64,000 nucleotides of DNA from an uncultured Caulobacterales bacterium (GTDB taxonomy: Bacteria > Pseudomonadota > Alphaproteobacteria > Caulobacterales > Caulobacteraceae), in the NCBI GenBank assembly GCA_903884425.1, contig CAISEP010000014.1, positions 398,531 through 462,530 of the forward strand. Reading direction: 5' to 3'. Below, piece after piece: positions 53,359 through 61,556 of the stretch; the first letter of the stretch is position 1; the number at the start of each line of letters is the position of its first letter. Position numbers and translations under genes: made by a program. The notes beneath the pieces were generated by a model, which saw only the letters and a list, made by a program, of their open reading frames with translations, ran no database searches and had not been told where the DNA came from.

Positions 53359-54171
53359 ATGACGACCCATCCTGCTCCGGAAACCCCCGCCGGCATCGGC
53401 GTCGAGGTGCTCTACGAACTGGTCGACGACCACATCGCCGTCATCACCCTGAACCGGCCGGACAAGCGCAATGCCGTCAACGGGGCCGTGGCCCGGGCGC
53501 TGGATCACCTGGTGAAGCAGGTCGAGGCCGACCCGGCCGTGCGGGTGGCCGTGCTCGCCAGCTCCAGCCCCGGCGTGTTCAGCGCAGGTGCCGACCTGGC
53601 GGAGGTCTCCGCCGGTCGCGGCAACGAACTGGGCACCCGGGACGGCGGCTTTGCAGGCTTCGTCGACCAGCCAAAGGTCAAGCCCTGGATCGCCGCGGTC
53701 ACCGGCCCGGCCCTGGCGGGGGGATGCGAACTGGCGCTGGCCTGCGACATGATCGTGGCCTCCGACGATTCCCGCTTTGGCCTGCCGGAGGTGAAGCGCG
53801 GCCTGTTTGCCGCCGCCGGTGGCGTTCACCGCCTGCCCCGGGCCCTGCCCCGGGCCATCGCCCTGGAACTGATCGCCACGGGGGAGCCGATGGACGTGGC
53901 CCGCGCCCACGGCTTCGGCCTGGTCAACTATGTGGTGCCCAATGACCAGGTCCGCGACCGCGCCCTGGCGCTCGCCCGCGCCATTGCCGTCAACGCCCCC
54001 CTGTCCGTGCGGGAGAGCCTGAAGCTGGCGCGGCTGGCCCAGGAACTGAGCGACGGGGAGATGCGCGAGCGGTCCCGGGATGCCGGCCGCATCGTTATGA
54101 CCAGCGAGGATGCCCGGGAAGGCCCCCTCGCCTTCGTGCAGAAGCGCGCGCCGGTCTGGAAGGGCCGCTGA
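53359..54171 (+). CDS. Enoyl-CoA hydratase/isomerase family protein
   Basis: 270 residues from ATG 53359 with GGGAGAG upstream. Crotonase fold: VITLNRPDKRNAVNGAVARAL, FSAGADLAEVSAGRGNELG (oxyanion loop), VTGPALAGGCELALACDM, FGLPEVKRGLFAAAGGVHRLPR with the catalytic Glu region. It adds water to trans-2-enoyl-CoA or performs a related reaction. The neighbouring acyl-CoA dehydrogenase and thiolase suggest a fatty-acid or carboxylic-acid degradation role. Confidence 0.92.
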   Translation: MTTHPAPETPAGIGVEVLYELVDDHIAVITLNRPDKRNAVNGAVARALDHLVKQVEADPAVRVAVLASSSPGVFSAGADLAEVSAGRGNELGTRDGGFAGFVDQPKVKPWIAAVTGPALAGGCELALACDMIVASDDSRFGLPEVKRGLFAAAGGVHRLPRALPRAIALELIATGEPMDVARAHGFGLVNYVVPNDQVRDRALALARAIAVNAPLSVRESLKLARLAQELSDGEMRERSRDAGRIVMTSEDAREGPLAFVQKRAPVWKGR

Positions 54172-54186
54172 CCGGCAGTTGACGGC

Positions 54187-54233
54187 GGCGGGTGCCCCGG
54201 ACCGGCCTCAGGCCTGGGACGACGGCACCCGCC
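54187..54233. terminator. Long hairpin between convergent hydratase and membrane-protein genes
   Basis: GGCGGGTGCC at 54187-54196 pairs perfectly with GGCACCCGCC at 54224-54233; the 27-base interior holds a second small stem (GGCCT with AGGCC). The right arm overlaps the 3' end of the minus-strand membrane protein. No T run is present. Confidence 0.45.
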
Positions 54234-54762
54234 CGAGCTGCCCTGCCACCAGTGGCCAGATGCTGATGACCGAGGCCACGAAGCCGATGATCGTCGCCAC
54301 CACCTGGAAGGCATTCCAGAAGGCGTCGATCAGGTCGGCACCGGCCAGTCCCGCGCTCACCGGAAACAGCACCTGCGCCACGTGGATGCGGAACTGGGCG
54401 TAGACCGCCGAATATTCGATGGACGCGCCCGTGAGCCAGGCGGCCACCACCGACGCCAGCACCGGGGCCCAGAGCAGCGGCAGGAGCATCAGGCCCGCGA
54501 CGGCTGCATAGGCGAGCTTCGACAGGACCCCGACCCGCGGGTTGAACAGGGCGGCGCCCACCGACAGGAACCAGCCGATGGAGAGGGAGATCAGCCCGAT
54601 GACCAGCACCCGGTCGGTGACGTCATAGAGGGCGGGTCGCGCCCGGACCGCGGCCACCAGCACCACGACGAGGGTCAGGCCGAAACTGGCGAACCAGGCC
54701 GCCGCGAACTGGGAGAAACCGCGGCTGACCAGTCGTCCGCCCGACACTGCCTCGCCTGCCAT
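54208..54762 (-). CDS. Membrane protein of unknown function
   Basis: 184 residues from ATG 54762, which has AGGGAGG six bases upstream; the longer ORF to 54864 has no such signal. Four or five membrane segments: FAAAWFASFGLTLVVVLVAA, VLVIGLISLSIGWFLSVGAA, YAAVAGLMLLPLLWAPVLAS, and a last one near AFQVVATIIGFVASVISIWP. No known family is recognised. Convergent with the hydratase gene and divergent from the small periplasmic protein. Confidence 0.7.
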   Translation of the reverse strand: MAGEAVSGGRLVSRGFSQFAAAWFASFGLTLVVVLVAAVRARPALYDVTDRVLVIGLISLSIGWFLSVGAALFNPRVGVLSKLAYAAVAGLMLLPLLWAPVLASVVAAWLTGASIEYSAVYAQFRIHVAQVLFPVSAGLAGADLIDAFWNAFQVVATIIGFVASVISIWPLVAGQLGRVPSSQA

Positions 54763-54874
54763 GAGGGCCTCCCTGATCTTGCGTTTACCATAATGCCGAT
54801 TGGGGGCCCCGGGGTCGAGTCCCTGCGGATGCTCGGGCGAACATGACGGAAAACTCACGAACATGAACGGTTCC

Positions 54875-54899
54875 GGAACCGGCGGGTTCAGGCGCGGTT
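54875..54899 (+). promoter_or_regulatory. Possible EcfG-type promoter before small periplasmic gene
   Basis: GGAAC at 54875-54879 is followed after 17 bases by GTT at 54897-54899, close to the GGAAC-N16/18-CGTT pattern of the alphaproteobacterial general stress sigma factor. The GGAAC also falls inside the 14-bp palindrome at 54868-54881. It lies about 100 bp before the gene. Chance match not excluded. Confidence 0.3.
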
Positions 54900-54997
54900 C
54901 AACCGCCGGGAGTCAATCTCAAGTCATCGGTTGAGGACACGCCCCACCGAGACAGACCCAACGCCCCCCGGGGCCCCTTCGCCAAAGGAACACGCAG

Positions 54998-55333
54998 ATG
55001 ACCCGCTTCAAGACCACCATCGCCATCGTCTTTGCCGCCCTGACCCTGGGGGCCGGCATCGCCTCCGCCTCCGCCGAGACCCGCTTTGCGGACGCCCACC
55101 CCCGTCGGGCGGAAGTCCTGGCCCGCGCCCGGGTGGAGAACCACCGCATCGCCGAGGCCCGCCGTGAGGGCGCGCTCACCGGCGCCGAGGCCCGCCGGCT
55201 GCGGGAGCGCAACGGCGAGATCGTCCGGCGCGAACAGCGCCTGGCCCGTCACCAGGGCGGCAAGATCACCCGCCGCGAGCAGGTCCGGCTGAACCACGCC
55301 GAGACCCGCCTCGACCGCCGCACCCCGGGCTGA
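54998..55333 (+). CDS. Small periplasmic protein of unknown function
   Basis: 111 residues. A signal peptide (FKTTIAIVFAALTLGAGIASASA) is followed by a very basic, helical body: HPRRAEVLARARVENHRIAE, ARRLRERNGEIVRREQRLAR, ITRREQVRLNHAETRLDR. Alphaproteobacteria have several such small exported proteins with NHPRRAQV-type starts and no known function. The helices could bind an acidic surface or nucleic acid. A strong hairpin terminator follows at 55363. Confidence 0.75.
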   Translation: MTRFKTTIAIVFAALTLGAGIASASAETRFADAHPRRAEVLARARVENHRIAEARREGALTGAEARRLRERNGEIVRREQRLARHQGGKITRREQVRLNHAETRLDRRTPG

Positions 55334-55362
55334 CCCGGGCCCGGCACCTTGGGGTCGATGCA

Positions 55363-55388
55363 CGGCGACGGAGCCCGCTCCGTCGCCG
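55363..55388 (+). terminator. Strong hairpin after small periplasmic gene
   Basis: CGGCGACGGAGC at 55363-55374 pairs perfectly with GCTCCGTCGCCG at 55377-55388, effectively an 11-bp stem with a 4-base loop, 30 bp after the stop. The following bases (CTTGCATGTTGG) are only partly T-rich. It insulates the Pls-like gene downstream. Confidence 0.65.
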
Positions 55389-55438
55389 CTTGCATGTTGG
55401 TGCCCTCATGCTGACGCCGAACTGCGCTAAGACGGTCG

Positions 55439-58400
55439 ATGTCGATGTCCGACCGATCTCCTGATTCGTGGGCCCCCATGACGGCTGCCGCTCCCCACCT
55501 GATCCTGCCGGTCCCGCCGCCCTATCCGGATGGCCCCTGTCTGCGCGATGAACTGCTGCACGAACTGTTTGCGGAGACCGCCGGCCGCTTCCCGGAGCGC
55601 ACCGCCATCCGCCTGGCCGAAGCCGACCCCACCGGTGTTCGCCGCACCGCGCTGCCCTATGCCGAGCTTCGCCAGCGGGCCTCGCAGTTCGCGCGGCACC
55701 TGTGGCAGCGCGGCGTGACCCGCGGCGACCGGGTGGTGATCTGCCTGCCCCGCAGCCTCGACCAGTACATGGCCATCCTGGGCGTGCTCGAGGCCGGGGC
55801 CGCCTATGTGCCGGTGGACTGGAGCTTTCCCCAGGACCGGGCCGACTACATTGCCGAGGAATCCGCCGCCCGCGTGGTGGTAACGAACCGCGACCGGTCG
55901 GCGGCGTTTTCCGCGGCCGGGGCGGCGGTGGTGGACCTGGATCGGGACCTGGGCGACATCGCCGCCTGTGAAGCGACGCCCCTCACACGCTCGGACACCG
56001 GGGCCGATCCGGAGGACGCGGCCTATCTGATCTATACCTCCGGCTCCACCGGCAAGCCCAAGGGTGCCATCATCCGGCACCGCAACATCGCCTTCGAGAC
56101 CCGGGCCAACGGCGCGATCCTGGGGGTCAGCTGCGAGGACCGGGTCTATGCCGGGGCCTCCCTCGCCTTCGATGTGTCGGTGGAGGAGATGTGGTGCGCC
56201 TTCCTGGCGGGGGCCGAGCTGCTGGTGGGCTCGGAAGCCCTGGCCAAGGCCGGGCCGGACCTGGGCGCGACCCTGGCGCGGGAGGGAGTCACCGTCTGGG
56301 CCCCGGTCCCGTCCCTGCTGGCGGTGATGGACGAGGACATCCCCTCGGTCCGCCTGATCAATGCCGGCGGCGAAGCCTGCCCCGCCGAGCTGGTGCGGCG
56401 CTGGGCCCGGCCGGGACGGCGGATCGTGAACACCTACGGTCCCAGCGAAGCCACCGGCTCCTCCACCTGGAAGGAACTGGTGCCGGGCGAGCCGGTGACC
56501 ATCGGCCGCCCCCTGCCCGGATACTGGGCCGCCATCGTGGGCGAGGACCTCACCCCCCTGCCGCCGGGCACGGAGGGGGAGCTGCTGATCGGCGGACCGG
56601 GGGTCGGGGCCGGCTATCTGAACCGTCCGGACCTGACCGCGGAAAAGTTCATCCGGACCTCGTTTCCCGGCCCGTCCGGCGCACCGGAACTGGCCTACCG
56701 CTCCGGTGACCTGTGCCGGGTCACCACGGCGGGGGACATCGACTATCTGGGCCGCATCGATACCCAGGTGAAGATTCGCGGCTATCGCGTTGAATTGGGG
56801 GAGATCGAAGCCGTCCTGATGGAAGATTCGGCGGTGGCCCAGGCGGTGGTCGCCCTGTTCCCGGACCCCGGCGGCACCGATCTCCTCGCGGCCTTCCTGA
56901 CGCCTGCCCGGGACGAGACGATCGATCTCGACCGGCTGCGGGACCTGCTGCGCCTGCGCCTTCCCGGCTACATGCATCCCCAGGCCTTCGAGGTCCGCGA
57001 CAGCCTGCCCACCCTCGTCTCCGGCAAGGTGGATCGCAAGGCCCTGACCCGGCCGGCCCATGTGGAGGCGACGGAGCGCACCCTGGTGCCGCCGGAAACC
57101 CCGACGGAGGGACTGCTGCACGAGGCCTGGTGCCAGATCTTCGCCCCGGCGCCCGTATCTGTCACCGATGACTTCTTCGAGGAGCTGGGCGGCCACTCCC
57201 TGCGGGCGGCGCGGCTCGTCTCCCTGCTGCGCCGCGATCCGGCGATGAAGATGATCTCCATCCAGGACGTCTATGCCGCCCCCACCATCCGCCGACTGGC
57301 CGCCCGGATGGACGCGGCCCGGCTGGAGGGCGAGCGGGCCGCCAAGGTGGAGACGCCCTTCCGGCCGCACGATCCCCTTTCCCGGACCCTGTGCGTCATC
57401 GGCCAGACCCTGGCCCTCATCCCGATCTATGCCTTTTCCGGCCTCCAGTGGCTGTTGCCCTACCTGGTCTACAACGTCCTGAGCACGGACGAGCCGGAGA
57501 GCCGCCTGCGGGCCCTGGGCTATGCGCTGCTGACCTATCTGGTGATGCCGCCGGCCATGATCCTCTTGTCCATCCTGGTGAAGTGGATGGTCATCGGTCG
57601 CGTGAAGTCCGGCGACTATCCCCTTTGGGGCGCTTACTATTTCCGCTGGTGGTTCGTGCGGCGATTCCTGGCCGTGATCCCGACCCAGTACCTATCGGGC
57701 ACGCCGCTGATGCGCATCTACTACCGGGCGCTGGGGGCGCGGATCGGGGAGCGGGTGCAGCTGCGCCTGTCGGATATCGATGCCCCCGACCTGGTGGAGA
57801 TCGCCGACGACGCCATCATCAGCGAAGGGGCGAGCCTGGCGACCTCCGGGGTGGAGCGGGGCGCGCTGCGCCTGGGCCGCGTGTCCATCGGGGCGCGCGC
57901 CTTCGTCGGCACCATGGCCGTGGTCGGGCGGGACACCGTCCTCGCCGACGACGGGGTGCTGGAAGACCTGTCCATGCTTCCCGCCGGGGAGCGGCTGGGT
58001 GCCGGGGAGATCTGGTCCGGCTCCCCCGCCCGCCGGATCGGGGAGGCCCCCGCGCGTCCGCAGCCGACGCCGCCAGGTGCGCTGCGCAAGGCGCTGGTGT
58101 CCGCTGGCCTGGTGGTGGCGGCCCTCCTGCTGCCGGTAGCGGCGGTGCTGCCCATCGGGCCTGGCCTGATCATGATCATCGAGCTGGACTGGGCCACGAC
58201 GGGCTATGGCTACATCGCCATCACGCCCCTGCTGGCGGCGATCTATGTGGTGGCCATGTGCGCCCTGACCGTGGTGGCCAAATGGGCCCTGATCGGACGG
58301 GTGAAGCCCGGGACCTATTCCCTTTGGAGCGGCTTCTATGTCCGCCTGTGGTTCGTCCGGCAGCTGGGGGAGCTGGCCCTGGACCTGCTGCACCCCCTCT

Positions 58401-59491
58401 ATGCCACCCTCTACGTCCGGCCCTGGTACCTGGCCCTGGGTGCCAAGGTGGGGCCGCGGGCGGAGATCTCCACGGCCACCTCGGTGGTGCCGGACCTGAT
58501 CGAGATCGGCACGGAGAGCTTCATCGCCGATGGGGTGGTGTTCGGGGCCCCCAGGGCCATGCCCGGTGCCATCCAGCTCGCCCACACCCGCATCGGCCGC
58601 CGGACCTTCGTGGGCAATTCCGGCCTTCTGCCCACCGGCGCGGACCTGGGGGACGAGGTGCTGCTGGGCGTCCTGTCCAAGCCCCCCACAGATGCCCATG
58701 CGGCGCTGGAGACCGGTTCCACCTGGTTCGGGTCCCCCGCCATCCGCCTGCCGCGGCGCCAGATCGCCACGGTGTTCGACGAAGGCGCGCGGTTCAAGCC
58801 GTCCCGGCGGCTGATCGCCACGCGGCTCGCCATCGAATATGTGCGGGTGACCCTGTCCCTGACCGTGTTCCTCGCCCTGTTCAGCGTGCTGCTGTCGGTG
58901 ATCGGCGACCTGTCCGACCTTGACGACGGCATCTGGTGGATCGCGGCCCTGTTCCCGTTCCTCTACATGGCCTTCGCCCTGGTGGCGGGGGCCTTCGTGA
59001 TCGCCCTGAAATGGCTGGTCATGGGACGCTACAAGCCCACCAACCAGCCCCTGTGGAGCCTGTTCGTCTGGCGCACGGAACTGGTCACCTCCACCTACGA
59101 GAACCTGGCCGCCCCCCTGTTGCTCGACCCCCTGCGGGGCACGCCCTATCTGAACATCTTCCTGCGTCTGCTGGGCAGCCGGATCGGCAAGCGGGTCTTC
59201 ACCGACACCACGGACATCACCGAATATGACCTGGTGGAGGTGGGCGACGACGCGGCCCTGAACGACGGCGCCGGGCTGCAGACCCATCTGTTCGAGGACC
59301 GGGTGATGAAGGTCAGCGGGCTGAAGATCGGGGCGCGGGCGACGGTGGGATCGCTGGCCATCGTCCTCTATGACGCGGTGATCGAGGATGATGCGCAGCT
59401 GGGCGACCTGTCCGTGCTGATGAAGGGCGAGACCCTGCCCGCGGGCACCAGCTGGGAGGGGTCCCCCGCCCGCCCGGCCCGGGGGGCCTGA
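55439..59491 (+). CDS. Pls/PosA-family single-module nonribosomal peptide synthetase
   Basis: 1350 residues. Adenylation domain ~30-530: YTSGSTGKPKGAIIRH (A3, ~198), AFDVSVEEMW (~243), NTYGPSEATG (~330), YRSGDLCRV (~420), QVKIRGYRVELGEIEAV (~442), invariant Lys in LVSGKVDRKAL (~529). Carrier domain with Ser586 in ELGGHSLRAAR. No condensation or thioesterase domain follows; instead three copies of two membrane helices plus a hexapeptide-type soluble domain, each opening with a motif like KWMVIGRVKSGDYPLW, KWALIGRVKPGTYSLW, KWLVMGRYKPTNQPLW. This is the plan of epsilon-poly-lysine synthetase and PosA. Selectivity residues read D-V-E-S-I-A-T-G-S-K, lysine-like by comparison. A homo-poly(amino acid) product is inferred. 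ATG 55478 is an alternative start. Confidence 0.88.
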   Translation: MSMSDRSPDSWAPMTAAAPHLILPVPPPYPDGPCLRDELLHELFAETAGRFPERTAIRLAEADPTGVRRTALPYAELRQRASQFARHLWQRGVTRGDRVVICLPRSLDQYMAILGVLEAGAAYVPVDWSFPQDRADYIAEESAARVVVTNRDRSAAFSAAGAAVVDLDRDLGDIAACEATPLTRSDTGADPEDAAYLIYTSGSTGKPKGAIIRHRNIAFETRANGAILGVSCEDRVYAGASLAFDVSVEEMWCAFLAGAELLVGSEALAKAGPDLGATLAREGVTVWAPVPSLLAVMDEDIPSVRLINAGGEACPAELVRRWARPGRRIVNTYGPSEATGSSTWKELVPGEPVTIGRPLPGYWAAIVGEDLTPLPPGTEGELLIGGPGVGAGYLNRPDLTAEKFIRTSFPGPSGAPELAYRSGDLCRVTTAGDIDYLGRIDTQVKIRGYRVELGEIEAVLMEDSAVAQAVVALFPDPGGTDLLAAFLTPARDETIDLDRLRDLLRLRLPGYMHPQAFEVRDSLPTLVSGKVDRKALTRPAHVEATERTLVPPETPTEGLLHEAWCQIFAPAPVSVTDDFFEELGGHSLRAARLVSLLRRDPAMKMISIQDVYAAPTIRRLAARMDAARLEGERAAKVETPFRPHDPLSRTLCVIGQTLALIPIYAFSGLQWLLPYLVYNVLSTDEPESRLRALGYALLTYLVMPPAMILLSILVKWMVIGRVKSGDYPLWGAYYFRWWFVRRFLAVIPTQYLSGTPLMRIYYRALGARIGERVQLRLSDIDAPDLVEIADDAIISEGASLATSGVERGALRLGRVSIGARAFVGTMAVVGRDTVLADDGVLEDLSMLPAGERLGAGEIWSGSPARRIGEAPARPQPTPPGALRKALVSAGLVVAALLLPVAAVLPIGPGLIMIIELDWATTGYGYIAITPLLAAIYVVAMCALTVVAKWALIGRVKPGTYSLWSGFYVRLWFVRQLGELALDLLHPLYATLYVRPWYLALGAKVGPRAEISTATSVVPDLIEIGTESFIADGVVFGAPRAMPGAIQLAHTRIGRRTFVGNSGLLPTGADLGDEVLLGVLSKPPTDAHAALETGSTWFGSPAIRLPRRQIATVFDEGARFKPSRRLIATRLAIEYVRVTLSLTVFLALFSVLLSVIGDLSDLDDGIWWIAALFPFLYMAFALVAGAFVIALKWLVMGRYKPTNQPLWSLFVWRTELVTSTYENLAAPLLLDPLRGTPYLNIFLRLLGSRIGKRVFTDTTDITEYDLVEVGDDAALNDGAGLQTHLFEDRVMKVSGLKIGARATVGSLAIVLYDAVIEDDAQLGDLSVLMKGETLPAGTSWEGSPARPARGA

Positions 59492-59519
59492 CGGCGCCAG
59501 ACGCTTGGCGCGCGCCGCG

Positions 59520-59544
59520 GGTCCGGCTATGGATCGGCCGGACC
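59520..59544 (+). terminator. Hairpin between the Pls-like gene and cytochrome c
   Basis: GGTCCGGC at 59520-59527 pairs perfectly with GCCGGACC at 59537-59544 around a 9-base loop, in the 68-bp gap before the cytochrome gene. No T run follows; it may also sit in the cytochrome mRNA leader. Confidence 0.4.
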
Positions 59545-59559
59545 TGACGGAGACCCTCC

Positions 59560-60060
59560 ATGCGTGATGCGACCTGCCTTGCTGTGCTGATCCTTGCCGC
59601 GGCCCTGACCGGGTGCGGGCCCGGCAAGTCGGATACGGGGGGCGCGGCCTCCACCGCCGCCTCGTCGACGGATGCCTCGGCCCTGGACACGCCGGCCAAC
59701 CGCAAGCTGGTGGAAGCGCTGGGCCCGGCCTATGCCAAGGCCGACCTCGCCAACGGCCAGGTGCACTTTGCCCTGTGCCGCTCCTGCCATACCATCACCA
59801 AGGGCGGGCCGAACATGACCGGGCCCAACCTCTACGGCCTGTTCGGACGTCCCTCCGCCTCCGTGGCCGACTATTCCTATTCGGAAGGCATGAAGGGGGC
59901 GCACTTAGTCTGGGGGGCCGATACCCTGAACACCTGGATCAAGGATCCCAGGGCGATGGTGGCCGGGACCAAGATGAGCTATCCGGGCATGCCGGACGAC
60001 AAGGACCGGGCCGACCTGATCGCCTATCTGAAGGTGGCGTCCAGCGGCGGGGCGAACTAG
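59560..60060 (+). CDS. Lipoprotein c-type cytochrome
   Basis: 166 residues. The N-terminus MRDATCLAVLILAAALTGC carries a lipobox with Cys19, so it is probably membrane-anchored. The mature part has a CxxCH heme site FALCRSCHTITKGG near residue 73, MTGPNLYGLFGRPSASVADY, and the axial Met in AGTKMSYPGMPDDK near 143; this is the cytochrome c2/c550 class I pattern. It would carry electrons in the periplasm. Its stop (60058-60060) shares the CTAG with the convergent ratA stop. Confidence 0.93.
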   Translation: MRDATCLAVLILAAALTGCGPGKSDTGGAASTAASSTDASALDTPANRKLVEALGPAYAKADLANGQVHFALCRSCHTITKGGPNMTGPNLYGLFGRPSASVADYSYSEGMKGAHLVWGADTLNTWIKDPRAMVAGTKMSYPGMPDDKDRADLIAYLKVASSGGAN

Positions 60061-60518
60061 CCCGCCGCCCGCGGGGTGTAGAGGGCGGCGGCGCGGGCCT
60101 CGAAACAGCTGATCAGCCGGTCCACCGCCCGCTCGAAATTGGCGCGGAGCAGCCCTTCCAGCAGGGGCGACTTGAACTCGAAGTCGATGTCGAAAACGAC
60201 TTTGACTCCAACGGGATGCTCCTCGAACCTCCACTGGTTCTCCAGCCGACGGAACGGCCCGCGGATGAGGCTGACCGTGATCCGCCGCTCATGCGGATTG
60301 CGCTCGACCCGGGTCGAGAAGGCCTCGTGCACGAAGGAGAAGCCCACCCGCGCCTCCGCGCTCAGGCGGTCGCCGCCGTCGGGTGTCGGCACGGGTCGGG
60401 TGGCGATCAGGCTGGTGATCCAGGGCACGAATTCCGGATAGCGCTTCACGTCGCCCACGAGGCGGAACACCTCGTCCGGCGCATAGGGCAGGATGCGTTC
60501 GACGTGATGGACCGGCAC
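60057..60518 (-). CDS. SRPBCC-fold protein, RatA/Coq10 type
   Basis: 153 residues. Start-domain protein with VERILPYAPDEVFRLVGDVK, YPEFVPWITS, ARVGFSFVHEAFSTRV, ENQWRFEEHPVGVKVVFDID and LISCFEARAAALYTP, the family layout of Coq10, which binds ubiquinone, and of RatA. Position right after lipA is the typical alphaproteobacterial arrangement (pdhC-lpdA-lipA-coq10), which favours a respiratory role as a ubiquinone-binding protein over a toxin. It starts 9 bp after the lipA stop. Confidence 0.88.
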   Translation of the reverse strand: MPVHHVERILPYAPDEVFRLVGDVKRYPEFVPWITSLIATRPVPTPDGGDRLSAEARVGFSFVHEAFSTRVERNPHERRITVSLIRGPFRRLENQWRFEEHPVGVKVVFDIDFEFKSPLLEGLLRANFERAVDRLISCFEARAAALYTPRAAG

Positions 60519-60527
60519 GCGGGGCCT

Positions 60528-61493
60528 TCAGACCGCTCGTCCGGCGGCGATCTGGGCCTCCCGCGCGGCCCGCAGCCGGGCGAAATCCTCCCCCGCATGG
60601 TGAGACGAGCGGGTGAGCGGGCTTGCCGACACCATCAGGAAGCCCTTGGCGTAGGCGATACCCTCCAGGGCCTTGAATTCCTCGGGCGTCCAGAACCGGT
60701 CGATGGCGGCGTGCTTGCGGGTGGGCTGCAGGTACTGGCCGATGGTCAGGAAGTCGACGCCGGCGGAGCGCATGTCGTCCATCACCTGCATCACCTCCTC
60801 CTTGGTCTCCCCCAGGCCGACCATCAGGCCGGACTTGGTGAACTGGGCGGGGTCGCGTTCCTTCACCCGCTCCAGCAGGCGAAGCGAGTGGTAGTAGCGC
60901 GCGCCGGGGCGGATCTTCAGATAGAGCCGCGGCACGGTCTCCAGGTTGTGGTTGAACACGTCCGGGCGGGCGTCGATGACCGCCTCCGCCGCCGCCACGG
61001 GCTTGCGCAGGAAGTCCGGGGTCAGGATCTCGATGGTGGTGGCCGGGGACGTGGCCCGGATCGCCCGGACCACGGCGGCGAAGTGGGCAGAGCCCCCGTC
61101 CTCCAGATCATCCCGGTCCACCGAGGTGATGACCACGTGCGCCAGGCCCATCTCGGCCACGGCATCGGCCACCCGCTGCGGCTCCGTGGGGTCGAGGGGC
61201 TGGGGCTGGCCGGTGATGACATTGCAGAAGGCGCAGGCCCGGGTGCAGGTGTCGCCCATGATCATCATGGTGGCGTGGCGGATGGTCCAGCACTCGCCGA
61301 TGTTCGGGCAGGCCGCCTCCTCGCAGACCGTGACCAGTCCCTTGGACTTCACGATGTTGCGCGTCTCCAGATAGCCCTTGGAGCCCGGGGCCTTCACCCG
61401 CAGCCAGTCAGGCTTGCGCAGGACCTCCGTGTCCGGACGGTTGCGCTTCTCCGGATGGCGGTGCGCGCGGGTGGTGTCGATCAGCGTGGCCAT
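60528..61493 (-). CDS. lipA: Lipoyl synthase
   Basis: 321 residues. Radical-SAM enzyme that inserts two sulfurs into protein-bound octanoyl. The auxiliary cluster cysteines lie in [14 protein letters not shown] near residue 57 and the SAM cluster in [13 protein letters not shown] near 83; the C-terminal [10 protein letters not shown] gives the last ligand region (Ser). [17 protein letters not shown] and [18 protein letters not shown] are also typical. It serves the E2 component of pyruvate dehydrogenase encoded upstream. Start ATG 61493. Confidence 0.98.
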   Translation of the reverse strand: MATLIDTTRAHRHPEKRNRPDTEVLRKPDWLRVKAPGSKGYLETRNIVKSKGLVTVCEEAACPNIGECWTIRHATMMIMGDTCTRACAFCNVITGQPQPLDPTEPQRVADAVAEMGLAHVVITSVDRDDLEDGGSAHFAAVVRAIRATSPATTIEILTPDFLRKPVAAAEAVIDARPDVFNHNLETVPRLYLKIRPGARYYHSLRLLERVKERDPAQFTKSGLMVGLGETKEEVMQVMDDMRSAGVDFLTIGQYLQPTRKHAAIDRFWTPEEFKALEGIAYAKGFLMVSASPLTRSSHHAGEDFARLRAAREAQIAAGRAV

Positions 61494-61556
61494 GGAATCC
61501 TCGTACCCTGCCCCTAGATCGGACGGCGACCGTCCCGGCGCAAGTCGAACCTCGGG

